Below, piece by piece: positions 33,663 through 44,800 of a stretch of 64,000 nucleotides of DNA (positions within the stretch are counted from its first letter, which is position 1; each line of letters begins with the position of its first letter). Under the pieces are notes generated by a model. That model had not been told where the DNA came from and ran no database searches. It was given only the letters and a program-made list of their open reading frames with translations. The translations under genes and the position numbers were made by a program. The DNA is from Rosellinia necatrix (Eukaryota > Ascomycota > Sordariomycetes > Xylariales > Xylariaceae), in assembly GCA_021209875.1 (NCBI GenBank), contig JAGYVD010000005.1, forward strand, positions 3,076,001-3,140,000, written 5' to 3'.

Positions 33663-35482
33663 AAAGGACGGCCCCCCGGCCTAGGCTCTCGCGCATGAGT
33701 CCCTCGGGTCGCTACTCGGTCGCTAGGACTACGTGGAATGCCGGCATCCCCGTGGCTGCTGGCCTACCCTGCTTGTAAACTATGGCCGCCGCTGTTCCTT
33801 GAAAATGTCAAATGCTAATAAGCCAATACAAAAACCCCATGTACAACTCCCGTCAACGCGTCTGCCGATGCCAAGTGGATATTCAGGCTTGGCACGTATT
33901 GCATGCTGTAATCGAAATAACAGGCATCTTTAGATAGTGCATTTTATCGAAGATACCATTTGCTTAGCAATTCTGTCCTGAAATGTCGATCTAGCTCCAA
34001 ATTCAGTCTATCACGGTGATTCACCACTCACCCAAGCTCTGAAAATCGACTACTGTTCAGCTAGGTAGTTAGTGTAAGTGTAGGTTACAGACTCAAATCG
34101 TATCTGGTTCGCTACCGAAGTACACTACGCCTTTTTTTTTTTCTTCTTTGGCTGGGTGTTCCGTCTGCTTTTCCACACGACGCACTTACTTACACGGGGC
34201 GTATTTTTAGTTCATCCCAGCTACCTGCTAATTAAAAAGCACGCGAGCAAGGCCAGGTCTCTGGGGGCGAACTACATAATTATCATATCATCCGCCTTTA
34301 CATGCACATATATGGGACAGGGATACACCGCAGGTTCTTGGGTCGCATCGTCAACGGTAGAATGTCAAGTACTTATCTATCATTCCTTTTTTTTTTTTTT
34401 CCCCTTCACATGTCCGCTTTCCTCAGTCTCTTCTTGTTTTGCCTGCCCCTCTCTGACACCCCCTCCCCCCCTCGTCGTCCTCTTCTTCACCGCAACTAAC
34501 TCAGCCCACCTTCCCCCCCGGGGCGCGCGTCTGCGTTGTGTATGTATACCTACGGATAGTGTGACCGTATTGAGTATGCTCGACCGTGGTCCAACGACCG
34601 GTGTAAGGTGAGCTGGGACTGGCATTCCTGGAGAATTGATGATTTACTAAACCCTCCGCCTCCATCCCCTTGCTCCATGAACACATACATACACTAGATA
34701 CACGCTCGGGAACGGTTTAAATATCCATACTGGTTTGTGCCTCCGAGGATTCCTGGCGTATATTGAACGACCGGCAGACACGGACTTGCCAAGTGTAAAC
34801 CAGCAAAGACGTGTATTAGCCCTTGTAATGGCCCTGTCTTTCCATATCTTCAATACGACCCAAGCCTTCCTCTTCATCCCAATGATCACCTGCACAGGAC
34901 CATATCGTGCCTGGCGTAGACGCTTTATTACCCAAAACCCTCGACTTGCGCCGCCGCCCGTCACAACGCCCTCGGTGGCTTGGCCCCCCAAAGAAGGACC
35001 TCGCCTCCTGCCGAGCACTTGGCACCGCTGTGTGTCAGTCAGGCAGACAGGCACCTAGCTGTTCTCTTCGCCTGATGCGGAATGGTCCGTTCCATTTTGG
35101 TCACCAATGCAATATGCAATACGAATGTGTGTATAGTATGTGCGTGACTTAGCAATCGAATGTTCGGTTTGTTATACGGGTCACAGAGAGCATCCAACTT
35201 TGGGGAACCGTAAGAGATGCTGTTGTTTCCAGATGCGTATATTGAATGATGCATAGTTATCCTTAAAAGGATCTAAAACATTGTAAGCTGGGGTGAAACA
35301 CCTGGATGTAATCCTATCGTTGCCCTCTGCTGCTAATAGCTAGCTGTGTTGACAACCGCCGCTATCACACCGGGCACGTTTAGGAAGTAAGAAAAGATGG
35401 CAGTCGAGAGGCTGTTTACTATCCAAGCCCACTGCTATAAGACATAATAATCAAAGCAAGAACCTCAAACAGCCCAACTCAC

Positions 35483-35523
35483 TATCTATCTATCCATCCA
35501 TCCATCCATCCATTCATCCATCC
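35483..35523. repeat. ATCT/ATCC tetranucleotide microsatellite
   Basis: Two to three ATCT units pass into about eight ATCC units, with one ATTC variant, in intergenic DNA. Confidence 0.85.
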
Positions 35524-36721
35524 GTAACCCATCTTCTATGAGGTTATATCAAGAGGGCCTAAGCAAGTGGCCAAACAGTGTCGTCAACAATCTACTCGAA
35601 CCTCAGGATACCGTTATCCCAAATGTCGTGGGGGTGGCGGGGTCACGTTGAGGTAGATCCAAGCTGTATGTAGCGCGTAGCCCCCTGTCTTAAACCCGCC
35701 ATCCCACACCCACACCACGACGTCTCTCACGCTTCACGCTAGCTAACTGCCATCTGCCACGCCCACCTCTGTCTGCATGCCGTTTTTAACCTATCTGCGG
35801 GAGGCCCCCGTTTGAGTTCGACTAGGGAAAAGCAAAAAAAAAAAAAAAGGCCAAGGGAGAGAAATGTCGCTCTGCGAGACCAAGGACTAGAAGTAATACG
35901 GGGCGAGCTGAGCTCAGACGAGAACCCGCAACGTTGCTGAACGCCCCCAAATAGACATTCAGTAATTCAAGGCAACATATTCCGAATATCATACCAAGTT
36001 TTCGACTCGAATCCCCCCCCCCTCCCCCCTTTTTTTGTTTTTTTGCCCTTCGTCTTGTGTTCCATTAGATGCCTTACCGACTAGGACTTCACTTCGCAAG
36101 ACTGCCTCGATCTGGCCAACCGGGCGCATCCCGCATCATAACGGAACGACCTCACCCAGCTGGGGTGTTAGGTGTAAATCCTTATCTATCGTTTTTTGGG
36201 TCCAGCCAATGACAGTTGTCGGCACCTCTGAATAACACCCTCCCGAGAGCAGCCGAGGAGATACACCCCCCCGCTACGCCACTAGTTGACAGGTCTTCTG
36301 GATAGGGTCCCCTATATTATTCTGCTTGTGTCTGTTGTGCATAGCACGGAAACGGATGTGCAGCGTAAGGGGGTCAGATCAGAATAACCTATGATCTTTT
36401 TTATCCCGTTCCCCCCCAGTCCTTTTCGGTCTAACCCTCGACCGTGTTCTCCTGTCCTACCTACAGCGTTACACGTTACACTAGGAACTCGCTTGTCGCC
36501 GGAAGGCAACCATATCAGTGGCAAAGCTCAATGTCATAAATCCCCAAGATACGCGAGGCAGCCTTGGTAATTATTTCCCTCTTGAATGCCCCACGTTATA
36601 TATCGCCGTATTAAGTCCGGAGTCGTTACATCAACATTGCGAGGTGGCCCACCTCTATCTAACCCGTCATTAGGCAGTGCGCTAAGAGAATGCTGCCTTT
36701 CCGGCCAAGTGGGAGGTGACT

Positions 36722-38357
36722 ATGTGGTGGGATACATCGCTCATAGAAGCCACCGTCACGCGGGAGTTTGTCTGCTCTCACCTCATCCCCGAAGAGATCG
36801 AGCGGTTAGACCGGCCCTTGGGTTTTGGCGATGGTTTGACCGACGGCACGTACTGGGAATGGATCGAAAAGGCGAAACGCATATTCCTTATTTTATCGGA
36901 CTTGGGCATACCAGACCAAATCTTCGGCATCATCGACGATAGCTGGGATGATGGCGATCTTCCCATCGCCCTTGATCAAATCGACCGATTGGCGCTTACT
37001 CCTAGCAGGGACGATAAGATCGCCAAAAAGTTTTACTCTCGGCAATTTCACTACCTCGTCCGTTATATCGGCAAGGGCAAGCATGTGGTCTACCAAGACG
37101 ACGATCTGGTGCCCGTCGTGGCCGACAGGCGACCGGGTCTAAGTACCAACCATACCACCGACAAGGTTGGGCTTCCCAACAGACCTGGCGAGGCATTCTC
37201 GCGGCGTCGATTCTCTATCGGGACGGATCCTGGAATGATGTCAATGGAATATTTCTTGAATGGTATCAACAGTGCCAAGAACCTACAGAGTGACCATTTG
37301 GCATCGTACTATGGCTCTTATGTTCATCAGGGGGCTGCTTTCGTTATTTTCACACACACCAGCGACTTCAGCCTCAAATCTCTCCTATCAACGACGCCGG
37401 GTCCATTGAAATCGCTAGCGAAACAGGATCGAAGACGCATGCTGATGAACTGGATTCATTGCTTGACGGATACGCTATGCTATATTCATGGCAGGGGCCG
37501 GTCTCATGGAAACATCAGACCGTCGACGGTACTATTTTGCTCTAATAATCACGTCTTCTACGCTAGCATGTCGTATTTGTGCGGCGAGGTGCCCGTGAGC
37601 GCATCCGAAAAATCGGTCTTCGATAGAGAATCCTACGATTTCGCGGCGCCAGAGCAATGGTACCGACCTTCGGCCAACGCGCACCGAAGAAACACCATGA
37701 TACAGCGGTCCTCGGCGTCCACATCGTCAGAAAGCACCTCCTTCTCCATCAGCCGGGGCGGCTCGGATACAAGTAGTAATGCCGGCGGCTCGGTACTTCA
37801 CACGCCCAACCCGCTCCTGGACCCGCAGGCGGCAGATGTGTTCTCGCTCGGTTGCGTACTACTAGAGTTGATAAACCTTCAGATGAAGCGGACGACGCGA
37901 GCATTCTCCTCTCACCGCGCAGCAAAGCACAAGCTTCCCGGGAGGGGGGGCGCTGTCCTCGACTCGTCGTTCCACAAGAACCCGGGCCAGGTGGAATCTT
38001 GGATGTCCGGGCTGGCCAAAGACGCGGCTAAAAAAAGATGACGCCGTCTTCCGAGGAATCACCCCCATGCTTCACGTCGTCGCACGGATGCTCTCGGTAC
38101 TGCCCCATGAGCGGCCAACGGCCCAAGAGGTCGAGCAGACCATGTACAAGATCCTCACGGAGAAGTGCGAGATGGCGGAGCCGCACTGCGTGCACCAATA
38201 CGGTGACTTGGCCCTTGGGCTTGGGAATCTTAATATTAATGCCCAAAATGGGAATTTCAACATTGTCGGCGCGGGCTCAAGGCCGGGGTCGAGGATCAGC
38301 GGCCACCATCGATCAATAAGTAATACGGGAGGGGGGGCGACCGGCTCGGGGGGATAG
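36722..38357 (+). CDS. Kinase-like (pseudokinase) protein, frame broken at an A-run
   Basis: Frame one runs from ATG 36722 to TGA 38041 (439 residues). The same protein continues in the next frame to 38357 (DDAVFRGITPMLHVVARMLS, then LPHERPTAQEVEQTMYKIL, the end of the kinase C-lobe). The switch lies in a seven-A run at 38030-38036: with six A, the protein reads straight through for about 544 residues. The kinase-like part includes FLNGINSAKNLQSDHLASYYG, WIHCLTDTLCYIH, HGNIRPSTVLF, where the HRD Asp is replaced by Asn (HGN, near residue 263), APEQWYRP and QAADVFSLGCVLLELI. No DFG triplet is visible. This predicts a catalytically dead fold, as in many lineage-specific fungal kinase-like proteins. 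Either a base-call error in the homopolymer or a true recent frameshift explains the break. Confidence 0.75.
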
Positions 38358-39348
38358 CAGCAGCGACCCTCGCATGCCTCAAGATGCCCGGACTCCGCGT
38401 GCACGATCTGACTGGCAAACCCCTAGCATCCATAGCGGTAACCCCGCATATATCATGGGCACAAATTGACATAGGATGAAGCTGGTACGTGCAAGAATAG
38501 TAGCCGAATAGCAGCTCTCTGTAGTTAGGACTTGGATGGGCGTCAACATTAGTTGCAGGGTAGACAATGGAGCCGGCTTTGGGTATACCAGGAAGATTGG
38601 CAACTGTGTTGGATAATACTTATACCGGGCCATCGATGGTCGACGTTTGATGGTTACTCCACGGGTGCAAGAGAAGATTGCAATTTAATAGTGCGTGGTA
38701 TGAACATATGTCTGCCATGACGATGAGTATGAGTGGGACGTTTGTGTGATCTACCCTGGGTACTCGAACTACTACCTATTGCCTGGGGTCAAATGGTAGT
38801 TTGAGCAGGAAGTACAAAGTACCTAAATGGAATTATAGTGATCATATCTCTTCGAATGATGGGATGGGGTAGCCTACCTCTGACCGACAGAATCCAACAA
38901 CGGTTCGTGATGGGGCGAGTCAGGTCAGGTCGGTATAGGTAGGTACCGAGGCGGGCAACAGCGTGAAGAGTTAGCAGATAGCTAGAGTTTGTATGTGCCG
39001 TGACCCATATTTAGGTCAAGCGTCCAATGATAGCCCTCCAATGGTCTACGCCACACCAATCAAGAGCTTCAATCTCTGTACGCAGGTGCAGCAGGGTAGG
39101 TATATGTACACCAGTCTAACAGAAGGCAAAGCGCAGGCACTGACCTCAATACGTAACCAGCCTAACAACGACTTCCCATGGAGAGAGCTAAGACAACAAC
39201 CAAGAACCATACCCGCGACTTCCCCTTCCGATAATCACGAAGTACACCACCTGCGCAACAGCACACACCACCTACACCGTCGCCACGCGAGCTGCCGATT
39301 CCCCCCGAATATCTCTCAGTCATATCAAAACAGAATCCCATATCCAAT
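38358..39348. other. Intergenic, upstream of RPN6
   Basis: About 1 kb between the pseudokinase and RPN6. It contains single GGTAGGTA motifs (near 38937 and 39095) and no coding segment. The RPN6 promoter is expected in the last few hundred bases; no known proteasome-gene box was recognised. Confidence 0.5.
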
Positions 39349-40795
39349 ATGACCGCGGATAAGCCCTCTGTAAAAGAGGCCCAGACCCTAGCCAGCACCA
39401 ACCCGCACAAGGCTGAAGCCATCTACAAAGAGATCATCTCCAAGCCCCCCTCCGTCACATCAGAAGCCGCCATCAAGGAATACGAGACTGCGCTGATCAG
39501 TCTGGGGGAGCTATATCGGGATGGGAAGTAAGAAACGAAGGATCAATCCAGCCCGCGTGCGTGGCAGTCCTGCCGCCTGTGGCACCCGCTGACATTCATC
39601 GTCGCTCTTCAGGAAACCTAACGAGCTGGTTGAGCTCGTGACCACAAGTAGAAATGTTCTCTCGAACTTTGCAAAGGCCAAGACGGCCAAACTAGGTGCG
39701 CTCTCGCTCCCTCTTCGTGTTTTATATATACCATACCGTCTTTCGACCGTCTTCCGTTCATTGGATCTCGTTCTAACCCCGCCCGCAGTCCGCCAGCTCC
39801 TCGATCTCTTCGACGCCATTCCCAACACAACCGATATCCAGATTGCCGTGACAAAGTCATGTATAGAATGGGCCACCTCGGAGCGGCGAAGCTTCCTCCG
39901 CCAGAATCTCGAGACCCGTCTCGTCACCTTATACATGGCCAAGCAATCCTACTACGACGCCCTGACCCTCATCAACGGCCTGCTTCGGGAGTTGAAGCGC
40001 CTGGACGACAAGCTAGTACTGGTGGAAGTCCAGCTCCTGGAGTCTAGGGTATATCACGCACTGGGCAACATCTCGAAGGCCCGAGCCGCCCTGACGAGCG
40101 CCCGTACGAGCGCCGCCTCCGTCTATACCCCGCCCCTCCTACAGGCAAATCTGGATATGCAGTCGGGTATGCTCCACACGATGGACCAGGACTTCAACAC
40201 GGCATATTCGTACTTCATCGAGGCGCTGGACGGCTACCACACTCAGGAGGCGACGCCGCGCGCCACCGCCGCCCTGCAGTACATGCTGCTGTGCAAGATC
40301 ATGCTGAACCTCGTCGACGATGTCAACTCGTTGATGGCGTCCAAGCAGGCGCAAAAGTACGCAGGCCAGAACCTAGAGGCCATGAAGGCCATCGCGCGCG
40401 CGCACTCCAACCGGTCGCTCGAGGAGTACGAGGGCGCGCTCGCCCGGTACCGGTACGAGCTCGGCAGCGACGCCTTCATCCGGAACCACTTGCGCCGCCT
40501 CTACGACGCCATGCTGGAGCAGAACCTCATCAAGGTCATCGAGCCCTTCAGCCGCGTCGAGATCGATCATATCGCGCGTATGGTCGGCCTCGACAAGCAG
40601 CAAGTCGAGCGCAAGCTCTCCCAGATGATCCTCGATAAGGTCATCATTGGAGTTCTAGACCAAGGGGCTGGCTGCCTCATTATTTTTGACGAGACGCAGC
40701 GCGATGAGTCTTATGACGCTGCGCTGCAGACCATAGACAAGCTAAGCAACGTCGTCGACGTCCTCTATACGAACCAAGCTTCAATGTTAGAGTAG
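39349..40795 (+). CDS. rpn6: 26S proteasome lid subunit Rpn6 (PSMD11)
   Basis: Exons 39349-39527, 39613-39695 and 39789-40795 (introns 85 and 93 bp) sum to 1269 nt, 422 residues, the standard size. Rpn6 clamps the 19S lid to the 20S core and base. The helical repeat part includes EYETALISLGELYRDGKKP, ELVTTSRNVLSNFAKAKTAK, VRQLLDLFDAIPNTTDIQI, QNLETRLVTLYMAKQSYYDAL and YSYFIEALDGYH. The C-terminal PCI winged-helix domain starts near residue 290 and includes LYDAMLEQNLIKVIEPFSRV, GLDKQQVERKLSQMILD and GVLDQGAGCLIIFDE, ending with the lid-bundle helix. All catalytic-complex contacts expected of the family are present, and the call is unambiguous. It was probably acquired vertically. Confidence 0.97.
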
Positions 40796-41871
40796 ATTCG
40801 ATGGATGATGCCTACTATACTGCTACTTGGCTACGATGTGATGGAATTTGGTCGGGAAATGGCGCTAGATGCTCTTTACCATGCAGAAAAAAAAAAAAAC
40901 TGGGATCATGTCAGGAGGCACCCTTTTCGTGTCTCTTGTTTATGACCGTGCGCTGCGTGTAATATTATAGATGGGGCACGAATAGGCCGGAACCTGACGT
41001 CATTGCTATAGTGAAGGTATTCTGCGGTTCGAACCGTGATTCACTGGACAGATACATGCATCGGTTGGCAAATTACACAATACGAAGTAGTATCTTTTAT
41101 TTTCCTGTAATCGTCGACATGTCCCGACGAGATATGCATGTTCCAGTCCCGCTTGAACCGCCTGACCGTTCCCATCCAGTCCCCTCCATCTCCCATGTAC
41201 GCCACGAAACAAAAATAGTGGTCATATGGATACCTTATATAACAAATCGTACAAGCTAGCACTCAGGCCAAGCAAGCGTGGCTAACCAGCCGATACGCCT
41301 ATTCTAGATCAACAACTCCTGACGCGAGAGTGGTAAGAGAGCAAACCGAAGTGACATCCATCCATGTTCCGAGTCTCCAAGATCCATCAAGAAGCTCTGG
41401 CAGACCCTGGTGCGTCGTTCTATATAAGCCAGAGGGTGTGGGCGAAGAGGCCGAGGTAGACCAGGCGGGTTAGGTTGTTATACACCTTTTTTTGCGATGT
41501 GGAAAAACAACAAGAAAATAATTATGACATGGCATGCATGGCATGACATGAACAATCAACCCCGACGCCTCCGGCACATGCAAACCGCGGGATTTCCGGG
41601 CTCCAAACAGAACCATAGATCCTTTTTTGTCCCTTTTAACCTTTCCAGACGGCCGTAGACTATGCATGATTTTTCTCCTCTTTTTTTTCCAAGAAAAAAA
41701 AAAAAGAACCGGGGATACATATCCTACTATCTAAACAGACAATCGAACAGCACCTTGGTGCACTTTTGCCAGAGGGTGAGATGGAAAAGAGAGGAGAGGG
41801 TAGAGAGAGGGGTGGAGCGATATGGATGGATGGATGGATGGATGGACTCGGTTGGTTTTTTTTTTTTTCCC
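40796..41871. other. Intergenic, convergent gene ends
   Basis: About 1.1 kb between the 3' ends of RPN6 (+) and the AT-hook gene (-). It contains A-runs (40888-40900, 41693-41705) and an ATGG repeat at 41821-41845. A GGTTCGAACC near 41027 resembles a tRNA B box but no cloverleaf forms around it. Confidence 0.5.
41821..41845. repeat. ATGG tetranucleotide microsatellite
   Basis: Six ATGG units lie just beyond the stop codon of the AT-hook gene, in its presumed 3' UTR. Confidence 0.85.
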
Positions 41872-44800
41872 CTATAGGGTCTCGGCGGCGCGCCTCCTCC
41901 AGCCCATGATGAGCGAGAAGACGCGCTTGGCGAGGGACTTCTCGTCCCAGCCGCCGACCTCGAACTTGAAGGCCTCGACGACGTCGAGGTGCCAGGGCTC
42001 CAGGGTCAGGCGCAGGTCGTCGACCGAGACCTCGCTGCCGAGCAGCGCCGCCGACTGGCGCCCGTCGGGGGACGGGAGGGCGCACGCCTGCCGGAAGCGC
42101 GGGGGGTCGTCCCGGCGCTGCCGCAGCATCTCGTCGAGGCGGGCCCAGTGCCGCGCGGACCACGTCGTCCGGGACAGGGCCGCCGCCGCCGCCGCCGCGG
42201 AGGTGGAGGCGGAGGCGCGCCGCGGCTGCTCTTTCGCCGGCGCTGTGGCCGCCGAGAGTCTGGCGAGGAGGGTGTTGTCGGAAGAATCATGATTATTGGC
42301 ATTTCTGACTTGCTGGCCGGGAGGATGTTGCTTGTCCTCCTGGCCCTCGGGAGTCGGTCGGAGAGGGGGACTTTGAGGGACGATATTATTGCCCGCATTG
42401 GTACTGTCACGCGGGGTGTCACGCCAGGTATAGGTATCCCACGTGCCCCGCGTTTCGGACCGCACATGCGAGGAGGGAGAGGATATCTCGGGATCCGAAA
42501 AGGCCACCATACGCCCCGGCGTCGTTGGCTTCAGCGGTGAGCGGAAGCAAGATTTGGTAGGCGAAAGATGTCGATCCCACCGAGAGAGCTTCTCGGGAGG
42601 CGGCAAACGTTCGTATTCTGAACTATCTGTCGACATATGCGATTCTTGTCCATCGCCATTTTCTTGGGTAGAGTAGTTGGTTTCGTCCCGATTATTCGAG
42701 ATCACTTCGGGTGATGAATTTCTTGGCTCATTCGCCAGCCGTGAGAGATGCGGTTCGCGTTGGCTCGGTGGGAAGACTTGCCGCTCAGGTGTTGACGGTG
42801 CGACCGATTCCGATTGGGAACGGGATGGAGCTGGCGAAGTCAAGGTTGATCGTTCGTAAGTATCAGCTACCGTACTAGTAGACTGTAAAGCCGATCGCGG
42901 AGAAAACGTCTCATTTCTTTGCTCGGCGCCTATTTGAGTCTCTTTTTGCTGCATTGGCGCGAAAAGACCGGTTGACCGTATCAAACCTGGCCTTCCCTTC
43001 GGCTGGTTGGCTTCCGATCTGGCCCGGGGACTCGCGGGGTCATTGACAGGGACAGGACCAGGAGAGTTGAGAGCAGGTGCCTTCGTAGGTAATGTTACGG
43101 GCGAGGAAAAAAAAGACGACAAGTTAAATCCACCAAAGAGCCCGGGCTTAGATGTGGCAGGCTTCTCCTGTCGCCCTTGGATCTCTTTTGTTCGCTGTGC
43201 TACCATTGAATATTCGGAAATATCAATGGATGGTTCCGCAGCTATCGGTGTACCAGGATCATTCGGTTCCTCCCACGTCTCATGGCCCCCGTCGTCCACA
43301 TCCATTCGGTCAGGCGCCCATTCGGGCTGCTCAGGGGATTCTGGCTTCTCGTCCCCCACCGGAGAATCCGGTTCCTCAGAACCAGCAAGTCCCGCATGCT
43401 CCCTAAAGCTATTAAGACTAGAATTCGGAGAATTGCTGGCCCCTCGTTCATGTCGCTCCTCCTGGACTGGGCTCTTCTGTATAGGCTCCGGTTCTGGAGC
43501 CCGGCTTCGTGTATCTTCCTGGGGCCGCGATACTGGTGGCTGTTGTCTGGAATCGGAGGGCGGGGACTGATCGACTTCACTTTGTGAGCTCTCCTCAATT
43601 TCTATTTGTGACGAGCTCGCAAAATCATCTTTATAGATAAGTCGCCTATTATTCCTCCTCCAAGGACTCGGAACCCGACTACGTCGGGGTTGTGGTACAT
43701 CCGATTTTAACGGTCCTGGCGCAGCTTGAGCGGCCTCCGGCCTGCCGGGTGATGACATGCGGGATGCTTCAATATCCCAAATATCAACATCATCGTTCTC
43801 ATCATCCAGATGGGTTTCTTCGGCCTCGTTGCTCATTTTTTCGTTTGTGACTCGCGCAGATTCATCGAAGCGCTCCTGGCCTTGTTCGGGTTGTAAGTTC
43901 GTGTCATCGGCAGGGGCCGCCATACTCGCACTTCTACCATGCCTTTCAACGGCTTTCTGATTATGAGGGCTTGCCGCCTGGAATAATGGCAATCGCTCAA
44001 TTGGTCGATGGGAACTATTATCTTGTGTACTTAAACTTAATTCCCCTTTAGAACCTGGCAGATCCGCTCTGGCGGAGCCAGTCATCGAAAGCCTTCGAAG
44101 AGACGCGATTGGGTCAGCGAGTGGGTGCGTTATAAGACTACGTGGAGGCTCGGTGATTGCATTTGCATTATTATCTTGGCCCAACAGGTTCCCAATGACG
44201 CCGGAGTTCCGTCGGGGGTGACCAAAGTTCAAATCCAAGTTTGACTTAAAATTTGGATCCTGGCGAGCAGGTGAACTGGCTAAATTTTGCGGTTGGTTTT
44301 GAGTTCCCCGATTACGGATAGACGGCGAGGGGGATCTACCGATAGATGACTGATGTGGATAGTCGCTGCTCATAGATCCCCTGAATGGACTCCCTAGATT
44401 GCGTTCCCGAGCTTCTGGAGATGAGTTATCGGACATGACATTTTGGAGAGTACGGCCAACCCTGACAATTGGGGAAAGGGAAGGCCTTGGGGGTGGCTGG
44501 GGAGCCTCTAGGGATTGTAGCTTGTTTGATGTGGTTTTGCTGGAGAATTGTCGCTGAGGCGAAGACGATCGTCTATCTTGTACGGCATTTAGCTCTTGTT
44601 GTAAGTTTGAATACCCAAAGTCTAAGGCGCGAGGCCGGTTTATGATGGGCGGAGAAGAGGGCACATCCACGCGCTGAGCAGCACTCGGCTGATCTTGATT
44701 TGCCAGCCCGGTATCCTCATCAAGCGCTTGCCTTGAGCCTGCATTCGAAGACGAAGTTTCCTCTGGCGTAGGGAGCCGGCCCGACCCATGATCCAAATTG

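Larger units (their letters stand above)
33638..36721. other. Gene-poor 3.1-kb interval with microsatellites
   Basis: No supported gene. It contains a TG dinucleotide repeat right after the SDR stop, T-runs at 34132-34142 and 34387-34400, an ATCC repeat at 35483-35523, and an A-run at 35834-35848. Short open frames here lack any family motif. The final few hundred bases should be the promoter of the pseudokinase gene. Confidence 0.5.

Noticed and set aside
34156..34611. Frame of 151 residues
   Set aside because: Built from poly-T and CT-rich sequence giving Phe/Ser/Pro runs; no motif.
41020..41050. tRNA-like B box (GGTTCGAACC)
   Set aside because: No matching A box, anticodon stem or acceptor stem can be formed around it.
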